Positions 1-9,064 of a DNA stretch of 64,000 bases are shown here, in pieces. The stretch lies in the NCBI GenBank assembly GCA_000466585.1, contig KE993490.1, positions 136,871-200,870 on the forward strand, in the 5' to 3' direction. The position numbers and the translations under genes were made by a program. This DNA comes from Clostridiales bacterium oral taxon 876 str. F0540 (GTDB lineage Bacteria; Bacillota; Clostridia; Clostridiales; Clostridiaceae). Below the pieces are notes generated by a model. It was not told the origin of the DNA. It was given only the letters and a program-made list of their open reading frames with translations, and did not search any database. Every line of letters starts with the position of its first letter. The stretch's first letter is position 1.

Positions 1-184
1 CTTCTCCACCACTGCTAGGTAAGGCTGCCTTAAGAGATACTCGCATCAATTCTTGGTTTGAAGGCTCTAAATCAATTCCTATGGCTAGTATAAATACTCT
101 TCTGTCAATATCTTTAAAATCGCAGCCGGTTAAGGTATACAAAATTATGATATTAATTAAGACTAAGCTTATAAGTCTTTTCAT
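1..184 (-). CDS. GerC-family spore germination lipoprotein, N-terminal part only
   Basis: The gene starts with ATG at 184 and runs off the left edge, so about 61 residues are visible. They begin with a basic residue pair and a hydrophobic segment ending in the lipobox LTGC at about residues 19-22, followed by DFKDIDRR and LAIGIDLEP. This matches the start of Ger(x)C proteins, the lipoprotein subunit of nutrient germinant receptors in the spore inner membrane. The start overlaps the stop of the upstream gerB-like gene by 4 bases, so the two are probably translationally coupled. Identification rests on the lipobox, the N-terminal pattern and the A-B-C gene order. Confidence 0.85.
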   Translation of the reverse strand, partial: MKRLISLVLINIIILYTLTGCDFKDIDRRVFILAIGIDLEPSNQELMRVSLKAALPSSGGE

Positions 185-1254
185 CTATTAATGCCTTCTT
201 TCAGTTTAGTTAGAATAAAAACCAAAGTTGTATAAAAAAGATGATATAGTAAAGCTAGAGTAATACATAAGCTGCCAAGTCTAAGCATAGTTTCTGTATC
301 CTTTATCAGGTAAGAAATAATTGTATAGCCTGCGCCAAGTATATTTACTGTAAAGAAGCTGAGCTTTTTATTTTTTATAGCTTTTTTGATTAATGACCAA
401 GATACATAACCAAAAACTATGAAGTCGCTAGCTGAAAGAAGAAAAAATAGTGGCAGCATTATATATAATGCTCTCTCAATAAAAAATAGATCCACGGAAA
501 TTGTATCTGCTGTAGTGACGGCAGTAAGCTGAACCTTTTGGAGCATATAGGGACCTAAGGTCCCAACAGGTATATATATCGCTAGCAGAGCAATGGGTAA
601 GCCTGCAAAGATATAAATTAAACAGGTTTTCTTCCAGCTGATTTTTTTGAATTCAGGGTTGAATAGTGACAGATGAGATACCCCAGAAAAAAAGAAACCT
701 GCTGCTGCTATAGTTGTAAGGTTAGGAAGCTTAAATGAATGAATAACTGCTGTTTTTATGTAATACATATGAACTGATTTTATGCTTATCAAAATATAAA
801 GTATGGACCAAAATATAGTAAATATCGATATAAAGGCTATAAAATTAAGAAAGCTCTTATTATCGTTTAACAAATTTATGTATGGCAGAAAAAGAAGGGT
901 TATAGATAAAAACCAAATGGGTGTAGAAGGAAGCATAAATTTCATAACAATTTCAAGCAAGCCTCTGAACATAAAAAAGCTTACCACAAGGTTTATTATT
1001 ATAGTAAAAAGTGAAAATAAGCCTCCTAGGTATTTTCCCATTAAATTTTTATTTATAGCTAGTATGTTGCTGCTTTTATAGGTATTGTACACATATATAG
1101 TCATGTAAGCATTTATGCAGCAAATTATTAATGCTATAAAAATTGCTGTGAAGGAGCCTGAAAATAAATTTCTGTTTAGTTGGTATGGAGCATAAAGAAT
1201 AAAGTGGGACAGTATAGTTGTTAACAAAAGCAGGTAGTAATATCTATACTTCAT
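181..1254 (-). CDS. GerB-family spore germination permease
   Basis: The 357-residue protein is almost entirely hydrophobic, with about ten predicted membrane segments, as in the GerAB/spore permease family of the APC superfamily. These are the B subunits of germinant receptors in the spore inner membrane and take part in sensing amino acids or other nutrients. The length is usual for the family. It begins one base after the gerA-like stop and ends overlapping the gerC-like start, giving a tight A-B-C operon read leftwards. The germinant cannot be read from the sequence. Confidence 0.88.
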   Translation of the reverse strand: MKYRYYYLLLLTTILSHFILYAPYQLNRNLFSGSFTAIFIALIICCINAYMTIYVYNTYKSSNILAINKNLMGKYLGGLFSLFTIIINLVVSFFMFRGLLEIVMKFMLPSTPIWFLSITLLFLPYINLLNDNKSFLNFIAFISIFTIFWSILYILISIKSVHMYYIKTAVIHSFKLPNLTTIAAAGFFFSGVSHLSLFNPEFKKISWKKTCLIYIFAGLPIALLAIYIPVGTLGPYMLQKVQLTAVTTADTISVDLFFIERALYIMLPLFFLLSASDFIVFGYVSWSLIKKAIKNKKLSFFTVNILGAGYTIISYLIKDTETMLRLGSLCITLALLYHLFYTTLVFILTKLKEGINR

Positions 1255-1255
1255 C

Positions 1256-2614
1256 TTAATGCCCCTTTCTAAAGAAGGACTTAATGTCTTTAATACTCAT
1301 ATTTTCTACAGGATTAAAATAGGGAATATTAAAGGTTTTAAGTGAAAACATGTAGCAGACTAAGCAGTAAAGTCCTAAATATATACCGTATACACCGGTA
1401 AAAGATGATAAAAGCAACAAGCCATACTTTGCAACTCTTACTGATAAATTCATTGATATTGCAGGTATCATAAAGTTTGATATGGCAACAGTTGATACTA
1501 TTATGATCATTATATTGCTTACTAAATGAGCCTGGATTGCAGCCTGACCAAGTATGAGACCTCCTACTGTTGTTGCAGCCTGACCTATTGACTTTGGAAG
1601 CCTTAGGCTGGCCTCTACCAGAAATTCCATAAGCAGCAGCATTATAAACACTTCTATAAAAGAGGGGTACGGCACACCGCTTCTGCTTGAAGAAATAGAA
1701 AGAGACAATTGTATTCTCATAATTTCGGGATTATAAGAGACAATTGCGACATAGGCAGAAGGCAAAATAATGGATAACAGTAGTGCAAGATATCTTAAAA
1801 TCATTAGAAAAAGTGCAGGTATAGGCAATAGATATTCATCATCAACAGTTTTCATAAAATCATGAAATTGTACGGGAATTATAAGCGCCGTTGCAGTGCC
1901 GTCTAAAAATAAAACTATTTTCCCTTTGGTAAGATACTCAGTAACTCTGTCCGGTCTTTGTGTTACAAGCATACGTGGAATTAAAAGCTGTTTTTTCCAT
2001 AAAAGCTGTTGAAGGCCGTTTAGAGACTGAACTGCCGGAACATTAATTTTGTTTAACCTGTCAGTTATCTCTTTTAGCAGATTTTCATCAACATAATTAG
2101 AATCGTATAGAAGAGCAACTGTATTATGACTTCTTGTTCCAACAGCAAAGTTTTTTACTACTAAAGCAGGCTGACGGTAGTATTGGGCTACTAAATTTAC
2201 ATTTGTAGAAGTTACCTCGTTGAAACCCTCCATGCCTCCTTCAAAGGAAGACTCCCTTTCAACATCAGGAACCCCTCGGCTTTTGATTTTGTCAGCTCCG
2301 ATAATTTTATAAGGCTGATTTTTATAAATACCTAGTATATCTCCTTTTATTATGCCTATTTTAATGCTTTCTAAAGTTTCATTTAGAGTAACTTTAGTAG
2401 CTAAGGACTTAAAATAAGAATCAAAATCTATGTTCCTATCAAAGTATACCTTTTGAATATCTTTTGTAATAAAGTCTGTATCAACCAAGGTTTTTATGTA
2501 GTAAAGTTTAAAATCATCTCCTAAGTTCAATACTTCTCCGTTTGCCTTAGTTCTTAGAAAATCCTCTATAGTATTTTCTAATTTTGAAATACCATTTGCC
2601 ATAAAGTTCATCAC
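1256..2614 (-). CDS. GerA-family spore germination receptor subunit A
   Basis: This is a 452-residue GerA-type protein. The N-terminal half is soluble (about 1-235). The C-terminal half carries the conserved stretch FLDGTATALIIP, then membrane segments with SGVPYPSFIE, EASLRLPKSIGQAATTVGG and LGQAAIQAHLVS, all typical of GerA. It is the A subunit of a nutrient germinant receptor. The open frame begins with GTG at 2614 followed at once by ATG at 2611. The ATG is equally possible because GGGTG lies just upstream and the ribosome site is weak. It is first in a leftward gerA-gerB-gerC operon. Confidence 0.9.
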   Translation of the reverse strand: MMNFMANGISKLENTIEDFLRTKANGEVLNLGDDFKLYYIKTLVDTDFITKDIQKVYFDRNIDFDSYFKSLATKVTLNETLESIKIGIIKGDILGIYKNQPYKIIGADKIKSRGVPDVERESSFEGGMEGFNEVTSTNVNLVAQYYRQPALVVKNFAVGTRSHNTVALLYDSNYVDENLLKEITDRLNKINVPAVQSLNGLQQLLWKKQLLIPRMLVTQRPDRVTEYLTKGKIVLFLDGTATALIIPVQFHDFMKTVDDEYLLPIPALFLMILRYLALLLSIILPSAYVAIVSYNPEIMRIQLSLSISSSRSGVPYPSFIEVFIMLLLMEFLVEASLRLPKSIGQAATTVGGLILGQAAIQAHLVSNIMIIIVSTVAISNFMIPAISMNLSVRVAKYGLLLLSSFTGVYGIYLGLYCLVCYMFSLKTFNIPYFNPVENMSIKDIKSFFRKGH

Positions 2615-2633
2615 CCGATTAACATAGTTGTAT

Positions 2634-2665
2634 TAAGTATTTGTTGTTTTATATAAATTTACTCA
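2634..2665 (-). promoter_or_regulatory. Possible forespore sigma-G/F-like promoter for the ger operon
   Basis: On the minus strand TGAGTA (2665-2660) lies 18 bp upstream of AATACTTA (2641-2634). This resembles the forespore consensus TGAATA / CATACTA with one and two mismatches. It sits about 20 bp before the gerA-like start, and germinant receptor operons are normally forespore-transcribed. The match is by eye. Confidence 0.35.
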
Positions 2666-2681
2666 TTTTATAACGTTTACA

Positions 2682-2709
2682 TTGACTTGTAAAATTATGG
2701 TGATATAAT
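2682..2709 (+). promoter_or_regulatory. Sigma-A-type promoter of the beta-galactosidase operon
   Basis: TTGACT (2682-2687) and TATAAT (2704-2709) are separated by 16 bp. The predicted start of transcription is near 2716, just before a palindrome and about 36 bp before the beta-galactosidase ATG. Confidence 0.65.
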
Positions 2710-2720
2710 TAAATTAAGGT

Positions 2721-2735
2721 GATAGTTTAACTATC
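2721..2735 (+). promoter_or_regulatory. Palindromic operator candidate, probably for the TetR regulator at 5898
   Basis: GATAGTTTAACTATC is a perfect 7-bp inverted repeat around one central base. It lies between the predicted transcription start and the ribosome site GGGAGGAG, where a repressor would block transcription. The third part of the putative operon includes a TetR regulator, the obvious candidate ligand. Binding is inferred. Confidence 0.45.
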
Positions 2736-2751
2736 AGGTGGGAGGAGTGCC

Positions 2752-5700
2752 ATGACTAATAAGTTATACGATTGGGAAAATCCAAGGATTATCAAAGAGA
2801 ATAAAGAAGATGGACATGTTATTTCCATGCCATACAACAATCTTGAAGAAGCCTTTGATATGAATGCATCTATATTTAAGCTAAGTCTAAACGGAAAGTG
2901 GAAATTTAACTGGTGCAAGGGCATCGATAACAGGCCCGTTGACTTTTACAAGGAATGCTATGATATAACCAAGTGGAAAGATATCGATGTGCCTTCTGTT
3001 TGGGAGCTTAAAGGCTATGGAAAACCATATTATATAGCCTTTGATTACCCGCCCGCCATAAGCACCAGAAAAAGTGAAATTCCGAAAATAAGTCACGAGT
3101 TAAATGAAGTAGGTTCTTATAGAACAAACTTTAACCTGCCGAAAAGCTTTAAGGATAGAGAAATATTTCTTCATTTTGGTGCTGTAAAGTCTGCTTTTTA
3201 TGTTTATGTTAACGGGAAAAAGGTAGGATACTCTCAAGGCTCTATGACCCCTTCGGAGTTTAATATAACAGGGTATTTAAAAGACGGAGAAAATATATTA
3301 GCTGTTGAGGTTTACAGATTTTCAGACGGAACATATCTTGAAGACCAAGATATGTGGTTTTTCAGCGGAATATATAGAGAAGTTTATTTGTTTTCAGAAC
3401 CTAAAATTTTTATAAAAGACTTTTTTGCTGCCTGCAGCATGGATAAGGAATATAAAGACTGCAGCCTTTCTATAGAGGTTCTTGTTAAGAATTATTTGGA
3501 CCAGGAAAAGAAGGTAAAAGTTGAAGCTTATTTGGAGGAGTACGGTTCGAAGACAGTGAGTAAGCCTATTGCAGATAGTAGTTTTAAAATTGAAAGCAAT
3601 GGTAACGGAAAAGTTAACTTAAAGACAGATATTAAAAATCCAAAGAAATGGACTGCAGAAACCCCTAATCTTTATAAGCTTTTAATTGTATTAAAGGACG
3701 AAACTGCAGAAATTATAGAAGTAAAGGTTATACAATATGGCTTTAAGGTTGTGGAGATAAAAGATGAAAAGCTGCTTATAAATGGACAGCCTATAATGCT
3801 TAAAGGGGTAAACAGACACGATTATGATCCTGATTACGGATGGGCTGTGCCTTTAGAAAGATATCATGAAGACTTTAAAATAATGAAACAGAATAATATA
3901 AATGCGATAAGAACAAGTCATTATCCCAATGCCCCTGTTTTTTACGAACTTTGCAATGAATACGGTTTTTATGTTATGGATGAGGCTGAGGTAGAAACTC
4001 ACGGTGTTAGAAGAAAGGGAGTTCCAGGCGATAATCTTTTATGGACTGAGGCTGTAGTAGACAGGATGGAAAGAATGGTTTTAAGGGATAGGAATAACCC
4101 CTGCATATTTATGTGGTCACTCGGTAACGAGGCCGGCAGCGGAAGCAATTTCAACAGGATGAAGGAAGCTGCTTTAACGCTTGATAGTACGCGGCAGTTT
4201 CATTATGAAGGAGACTTTGATATGACTGTCAGCGATGTGTTATCAAGGATGTATCCAACTATAGAGCTTCTAGAAAAGATAGGAAAATATGAAGAGGTTA
4301 AAATAAGCTTTGTTGATAATATTATGAATAAGCTTGCAGCTGATAATAAACCTTTAAAGTCTGAGCAGTATAAGGGAAAGCCTGTGATTCTTTGCGAATT
4401 CGCTCATGCTATGGAAAACAGTTTAGGTAATTTTCAAAAGTATATGGATATCTTTGAGAAATATTCTAATATGGCAGGAGGCTTTATTTGGGATTTTGTT
4501 GATCAGTCAATCCATAAGTTAGAAGAAGACGGTACAGAAAAGTGGCTTTACGGCGGGGATTTTTGCGAAGAGATAACTCACAGGTACTTTTGTGCAAATG
4601 GAATTGTATTTGCGGACAGAACGGCTCATCCTTCTATTTTTGAAGTTAAAAAGGTGTATCAGGAAATAAAGGTTGAGCCTGTAGATTTACTTATTGGAAG
4701 AATAAAAATAAAGAACAAGTACAGTTTTAAGGATTTGAAAGATGTTTATCTTCACTGGCTGATTACTGAGGATGGAGAAAAAATCATTGATGGAAGAATC
4801 AATGATTTGGATATAGGCCCAAAAGAAACAAAAGAGTACTACCTTAATTACTTAGATATGTTTTTTAGAGCAAATAAGGAATATCATCTTTTGATATCCT
4901 TTAGGCTTAAGGAACCTAAGTTTTGGGCTGATAAAGATTATGAACTTGCCTGGGAGCAGTTTGAAATTCCCGTAGCTCAAGAGAATAATATTGTGTTTAA
5001 AGCTTCAAATCTTACTCCAAGCCTGAAAGAGTATAAAGATAAAGTACTTGTATTTAACGATAATTTTAAAGTTATAATCGGAAGAAAGTCAGGGGGCATT
5101 GAAAGCTTAGACTACGGCTATGGTGAAATTATTCATACTTCATTAAAACCTAATTACTACAGGGCTTTAACTGATAATGATATAGGGTATGCAAACTTTA
5201 AACCTGAGTTTACCTGGCTTCTTGTAGATAAGTCCTGGGAAACAGCAGGTGAAAGAAGGCTTGTAAAAGGCGTAGGAATTGATAAATCGGAAGGCTTAAT
5301 AAAAGTATGTATAACCCAGAAGGTTAAAAACTGCATTGGAGATGTAATAACAGAATACACCATAAATGTAAAGGGACAAATTAAGGTTAGGCATATTCTT
5401 ACGCCTAAAAAGAACATGTATAGGATAGGAATGCAGATGGCTGTTCCTAAGGCTTATGAATTTATAAGTTTCTTCGGTAAAGGTCCTCATGAGAACTATA
5501 TTGATAGAAATACCGGAGCTAAGACAGGTATATATAAAGGAACTGTAAATGAACTTATTCATAATTATATGAGGCCCCAGGAAAACGGAAACAGAACTGA
5601 AGTAAGGTGGATCAATGTTTTAAATAAAGCTGGAAAAGGCATAAATATTCAAGATTGTTCAGGTGAATTTTTAAATTTTAGTGCTTGGCCTTATAGCCAA

Positions 5701-5895
5701 AAGGATTTACAAACGGCAAAGCATATTCATGAGCTTCCTTTTAGAGAATTTAACACCTTGAATATAGATTATATGCAGTGTGGTGTTGGTGGTGATTTGC
5801 CCGGTGTAGCCAATCTGCATGAAGAATTTAAAATACACAATAACAAAGAATACAGCTATTCCTTTATTATATCAAATTATGCAGGGAGTTTTTAA
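2752..5895 (+). CDS. lacZ: Beta-galactosidase, glycoside hydrolase family 2 (LacZ type)
   Basis: The 1047-residue protein has the full LacZ layout: sugar-binding jelly roll (about 40-220), immunoglobulin-like domain, TIM barrel (about 335-630), and a C-terminal beta-galactosidase small-chain domain. The general acid/base is Glu460 in WSLGNEAG and the nucleophile is Glu549 in ILCEFAHAMENS. No signal peptide is present, so it acts in the cytoplasm on imported beta-galactosides. The ATG follows GGGAGGAG at good spacing. It is separated by 2 bp from a TetR gene and then an MFS transporter, suggesting a small inducible beta-galactoside operon. The exact substrate could be lactose or plant galactosides. 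Confidence 0.92.
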   Translation: MTNKLYDWENPRIIKENKEDGHVISMPYNNLEEAFDMNASIFKLSLNGKWKFNWCKGIDNRPVDFYKECYDITKWKDIDVPSVWELKGYGKPYYIAFDYPPAISTRKSEIPKISHELNEVGSYRTNFNLPKSFKDREIFLHFGAVKSAFYVYVNGKKVGYSQGSMTPSEFNITGYLKDGENILAVEVYRFSDGTYLEDQDMWFFSGIYREVYLFSEPKIFIKDFFAACSMDKEYKDCSLSIEVLVKNYLDQEKKVKVEAYLEEYGSKTVSKPIADSSFKIESNGNGKVNLKTDIKNPKKWTAETPNLYKLLIVLKDETAEIIEVKVIQYGFKVVEIKDEKLLINGQPIMLKGVNRHDYDPDYGWAVPLERYHEDFKIMKQNNINAIRTSHYPNAPVFYELCNEYGFYVMDEAEVETHGVRRKGVPGDNLLWTEAVVDRMERMVLRDRNNPCIFMWSLGNEAGSGSNFNRMKEAALTLDSTRQFHYEGDFDMTVSDVLSRMYPTIELLEKIGKYEEVKISFVDNIMNKLAADNKPLKSEQYKGKPVILCEFAHAMENSLGNFQKYMDIFEKYSNMAGGFIWDFVDQSIHKLEEDGTEKWLYGGDFCEEITHRYFCANGIVFADRTAHPSIFEVKKVYQEIKVEPVDLLIGRIKIKNKYSFKDLKDVYLHWLITEDGEKIIDGRINDLDIGPKETKEYYLNYLDMFFRANKEYHLLISFRLKEPKFWADKDYELAWEQFEIPVAQENNIVFKASNLTPSLKEYKDKVLVFNDNFKVIIGRKSGGIESLDYGYGEIIHTSLKPNYYRALTDNDIGYANFKPEFTWLLVDKSWETAGERRLVKGVGIDKSEGLIKVCITQKVKNCIGDVITEYTINVKGQIKVRHILTPKKNMYRIGMQMAVPKAYEFISFFGKGPHENYIDRNTGAKTGIYKGTVNELIHNYMRPQENGNRTEVRWINVLNKAGKGINIQDCSGEFLNFSAWPYSQKDLQTAKHIHELPFREFNTLNIDYMQCGVGGDLPGVANLHEEFKIHNNKEYSYSFIISNYAGSF

Positions 5896-5897
5896 GT

Positions 5898-6554
5898 ATG
5901 GAAACAAATAGAAAAAGAGAAATAGAAGCAGAAAAGCAAAAGAGAAAAGAGGAGGTTATTGCTGCATCAATAGAGGTATTTCAGGAAAAGGGAATCGAAA
6001 ACTCAAAAATGACTGATATTGCAGAGAAGGCAAAGGTTGGTGTGGCTTCCGTTTATAGATATTTTAAAACAAAACCGGAACTTGTAATAGAAGCGGCTGT
6101 TAGGTTTTGGGAAGAAGAAATAGGACTTTTGTATGGCAAATATGTTAATGAAAGCTTTGAAAAGATAAGTGGACTTGATAGAGTCGGGAGAATATTAGGG
6201 GTTTTTAAAGTACTATATATGGAACATAAGGATTTTATAAGATTTATCGAGGAATTTGATAATTATATTATTAAGGAGAAGATAAATCCTGAAAGGCTGG
6301 AAAACTACGAAAAAAATATAGTTGGTTTGAAAAAGGTAATATTTGAAGCCATAGATTATGGCAGACGGGATGGAAGTATAGCACAAAATATTGATTCGGA
6401 AATCTTTTATATAACAACAACACATGCTCTTATGAGTCTTTGCCAAAAGCTTGTACTAAGAGGAAATATTATCAAAAGCGATAAGGATGTAAAAGCAGAG
6501 GAGCAGATTGATTTAGTTATAGCTATGGCTTTAAGCTTTATAAAAAATAGATAA
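5898..6554 (+). CDS. TetR/AcrR-family transcriptional regulator
   Basis: This 218-residue regulator has an N-terminal helix-turn-helix (about 15-60) containing MTDIAEKAKVGVASVYRYF, followed by an all-helical ligand-binding region. The N-terminus is unusually charged (REIEAEKQKRKEE). It starts 2 bp after the beta-galactosidase stop and is followed after 51 bp by an MFS transporter, so it probably belongs to the same transcript. It is a plausible repressor acting at the palindrome at 2721-2735. TetR regulation of a lacZ operon is less common than LacI or AraC control. Confidence 0.88.
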   Translation: METNRKREIEAEKQKRKEEVIAASIEVFQEKGIENSKMTDIAEKAKVGVASVYRYFKTKPELVIEAAVRFWEEEIGLLYGKYVNESFEKISGLDRVGRILGVFKVLYMEHKDFIRFIEEFDNYIIKEKINPERLENYEKNIVGLKKVIFEAIDYGRRDGSIAQNIDSEIFYITTTHALMSLCQKLVLRGNIIKSDKDVKAEEQIDLVIAMALSFIKNR

Positions 6555-6605
6555 ATTTATTGAGAAGCAGTAATATCTTTATGATTTAGGGGAGGGGGAA
6601 TTATA

Positions 6606-7805
6606 ATGAATAAAAAGTTTGTTCCATATGTTATTGGAGTGCCAAATATGGGGGTAGGACTTTTATGGGCTATGAATATGGTGCTTATACCTATGCTTGC
6701 AGGTACCATAGCAAAAAATAATAGCCAGCTTGCTATTTTAGTTTCAATGGGGGCTTTTACGGGTATATTTGTTCAATATTTGGCAGGAATCATAAGCGAT
6801 AGAAGCAATTTTAAGATGGGAAGAAGAAAGCCTTTTATAATTATTGGGGCAGTAGTTTCAGCATTTTTTATGTGCTTAATGCCTTTTACAAAAAGTTATT
6901 TATTGTTATTTATAACAGCATTTTCATTTTATTTCAGCTTAAACTTTTATCAAGGGCCTTATTATTCACTTATTCCGGAAGTTGTTGAAGACAGCAAGCT
7001 TGGACTTGCAAATGGTTTTTCAAAGGTAGTAAGCGTTATAGGAAGCGGTATTATTTTTATTGTAGGACCATCCCTTTGGGATAAAAACAAGAGTCTGCCA
7101 TTTTTTATAGCAGCTGCACTTGGACTTGTTACTGTACTCGGAGCAATATTATTTATTAAAGAAGATAACAGCAAAATTATTGAAACAAAGAAAATCAAAA
7201 TTGACTTTTATAAATATCCGGCAGTATTTAAACTGTTTATGGCAGTATTTTTTATATACCTAAGCTATGGCTGCATTACGCCTTTCTTCGTTAAATATTG
7301 TGTTAAGGTTTTGAGTATTTCAGAAGGAGCCGCCAGCACAGGACTTCTTTTAATAACTGTGGCAGGAGCAGTTTTTGCTTATCCAATTGGAGTTTTATCA
7401 GACAAAATTGAAAGAAGAAAGGTACTTATGCTTGGGGCAGTAGTGTTCACCATTGCTTTAGTGTGTGCGATTTTTATAAGAAGCACAGGAGCGTTATATA
7501 TAATGCTTTCCTTTATAGGAATTGGATTTATTGCAATACAGGTTACTGTATATTCCATACTTGCTGAAATAGTTCCGCCTGAAAGACTGGGAGAGTTTAT
7601 GGGAATAATTAATTTATTTATATCCTTAGGACAGTTTATAACTAATAATATAATGGGAATCATTTTAGATAAAATAGGCTTTTCCTATTACTTCCCCGTA
7701 TCAGCAGCATTGATGTTTGTTGCAGTGCTTATAATTGGCTTTAGCAAGTACGAGAAGTATAATGTTAAACTGGAAGAGAACATAACGAGACAGATAAATT
7801 TTTAA
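6606..7805 (+). CDS. MFS transporter, likely sugar (beta-galactoside) uptake
   Basis: The 399-residue protein has about 12 membrane segments in two halves. The MFS signature between helices 2 and 3 appears as GIISDRSNFKMGRRKP and recurs in the second half as GVLSDKIERRKV. The ribosome site GGGGAGGGGG lies before ATG 6606. Its place after beta-galactosidase and TetR suggests that it imports the substrate of the hydrolase. The sequence does not look like the LacY or classic GPH lactose permeases, and drug efflux cannot be excluded from sequence alone. Confidence 0.8.
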   Translation: MNKKFVPYVIGVPNMGVGLLWAMNMVLIPMLAGTIAKNNSQLAILVSMGAFTGIFVQYLAGIISDRSNFKMGRRKPFIIIGAVVSAFFMCLMPFTKSYLLLFITAFSFYFSLNFYQGPYYSLIPEVVEDSKLGLANGFSKVVSVIGSGIIFIVGPSLWDKNKSLPFFIAAALGLVTVLGAILFIKEDNSKIIETKKIKIDFYKYPAVFKLFMAVFFIYLSYGCITPFFVKYCVKVLSISEGAASTGLLLITVAGAVFAYPIGVLSDKIERRKVLMLGAVVFTIALVCAIFIRSTGALYIMLSFIGIGFIAIQVTVYSILAEIVPPERLGEFMGIINLFISLGQFITNNIMGIILDKIGFSYYFPVSAALMFVAVLIIGFSKYEKYNVKLEENITRQINF

Positions 7806-7880
7806 ATATTATCTAAAAAATAATAATATACGGTAAAGCAAATAAATTCACCTTATATAAGATTTACTTATCTGTTAATT

Positions 7881-7910
7881 AGCAAGAGCAGTTACGCTCT
7901 TGCTTTTATC
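7881..7910 (+). terminator. Intrinsic terminator after the MFS gene
   Basis: AGCAAGAGC (7881-7889) pairs perfectly with GCTCTTGCT (7896-7904) across a 6-base loop and is followed by a short T-run. Confidence 0.8.
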
Positions 7911-7947
7911 TTTTCATGATATCAATATTTCTATATATCATGAAAAG
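7910..7947. repeat. Perfect 13-bp inverted repeat
   Basis: CTTTTCATGATAT (7910-7922) and ATATCATGAAAAG (7935-7947) are exact reverse complements around a 12-base AT-rich spacer. The repeat begins where the preceding terminator ends and has no T-run, so it is not simply a second terminator. It could be an operator, a recombination site or part of a miniature element. Confidence 0.55.
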
Positions 7948-8048
7948 AAGATATCGCGACAGAAATCTTGTTGTACGATTTATTTATTATTCGGAAACCT
8001 TTTGATATTTTAAGCAGTATATCTATGCAAGGAGGTGAGAGACTTAAA

Positions 8049-8093
8049 ATGAAAAAATATTACTATAGCAGATTTAGATATAGAAGTGATTAA
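8049..8093 (+). CDS. Candidate micro-ORF of 14 codons with a strong ribosome site
   Basis: ATG at 8049 follows AAGGAGGTGAG (8031-8041) at good spacing and opens the peptide MKKYYYSRFRYRSD. Reading the same DNA with one A fewer in the poly-A after the start codon would give a longer 26-residue peptide ending at the TGA near 8130, so this may be a frameshifted small gene. No family is recognised. The case rests only on the ribosome site. Confidence 0.25.
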   Translation: MKKYYYSRFRYRSD

Positions 8094-8157
8094 TTTCAAT
8101 GCTTTAAGCAAAGATTATTATAAAGCTTGATGAATTAGGAAAACAAATATTTAAAAA

Positions 8158-8187
8158 GCCCACTATAGTTTTACGCTAATAGTGGGC
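8158..8187. terminator. Bidirectional terminator at the end of the GNAT gene
   Basis: GCCCACTAT (8158-8166) pairs with ATAGTGGGC (8179-8187). T-rich sequence follows on the plus strand and A-rich sequence precedes it, so it can work for the leftward GNAT transcript and for anything read from the left. Confidence 0.75.
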
Positions 8188-8196
8188 CTTTTATCA

Positions 8197-9048
8197 TTAA
8201 AGTGTATAGTACATTTCGTACTGGCTTATAATATCTCTAGTGAAGCCTTTGTGATTTACATAGCCTTGAAGGGAGGCGTTGTTTGGAAAGCTTATGCTTA
8301 ACTTTTCAAGCTTTAATTCATCTACACCCTTTAATATTAAATCTGTTCCTATACCGTTGTTTCTAAACTCAGGGCTTACCCATATAAAACTTACTTTAGA
8401 AGATTTGTTTAGGCTGATAGCGCCTATTAATATGTTGTTTTTGTAGGCTCCAAAGCTTAATTGACCTTCTGATTTTTTAAGATAGTCTAAATCATTTTGC
8501 CAGTTTATATGAGTATCTTTAAGATTTTCAAAGGCTTTTTCTAATTCTTCAAAGGGTATTTCTTTAATAATAATGTCATGGTTTTCTTTAAAGGACAGCT
8601 TGTTTAAATCAGTTAGGGAATAATAGCTTAAGTCATAGATTTTTTCATAGCCGTTCTTTTTATAAAAGTTAATTGCTCTGTCATTTCCAACTATAACTTC
8701 TAAAAATAGCTGCCTGCAGCCTGCTTTGATTGCGGCTGCCTTATGAAGATCATGAAGGTTTTTGCTTACTCCTTTTCCTCTGTACTCAGGATGAACTGCC
8801 AAGGTTCCGCATCTTATTGTTTTAATGCCTTCATAAGTTTTGATGGCACCTAATATTACCCCTATAGGCTTATCTTCATCTAAGGCTATAAAGGAAGTTT
8901 CTAAATTATTTCCTTCCGGACCGAAAAATCTTTTAAAAAAGAAATCTTCGGGGACCTCCATTTTTATTATATAGTCTGAAAATCCGATTTTAAATGCTTC
9001 GTAAATAAGACTTTTCTCAACTTCCAAGCAATTTTTATAAGTTATCAT
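8197..9048 (-). CDS. GNAT-family N-acetyltransferase with two GNAT domains
   Basis: This 283-residue protein carries two tandem acetyl-CoA-binding folds. The first (about 1-145) has VHPEYRGKGVSKNLHDLH as the pyrophosphate-binding motif A and ends with NFYKKNGYEK. The second (about 155-283) has VSPEFRNNGIGTDLI and a shorter C-terminal part. Such tandem-GNAT proteins acetylate small amines or antibiotics. The substrate cannot be read here. It lies 16 bp downstream of a TetR gene on the same strand, so it is probably that regulator's target. Confidence 0.85.
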   Translation of the reverse strand: MITYKNCLEVEKSLIYEAFKIGFSDYIIKMEVPEDFFFKRFFGPEGNNLETSFIALDEDKPIGVILGAIKTYEGIKTIRCGTLAVHPEYRGKGVSKNLHDLHKAAAIKAGCRQLFLEVIVGNDRAINFYKKNGYEKIYDLSYYSLTDLNKLSFKENHDIIIKEIPFEELEKAFENLKDTHINWQNDLDYLKKSEGQLSFGAYKNNILIGAISLNKSSKVSFIWVSPEFRNNGIGTDLILKGVDELKLEKLSISFPNNASLQGYVNHKGFTRDIISQYEMYYTL

Positions 9049-9064
9049 TTTTAGTTACCCCCAT

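Larger units (their letters stand above)
7806..8196. other. Intergenic region, 391 bp: two terminators, a 13-bp inverted repeat and micro-ORFs
   Basis: This stretch separates the lac-type operon from the leftward TetR-GNAT operon. It holds a strong terminator (7881-7910), an abutting perfect inverted repeat (7910-7947), a 14-codon ORF behind a near-consensus ribosome site (8049-8093) and a bidirectional terminator (8158-8187). A second short ORF without a ribosome site, 21 codons from ATG 7940, starts inside the inverted repeat. It may be debris of a small mobile or phage-derived gene set. Confidence 0.5.
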
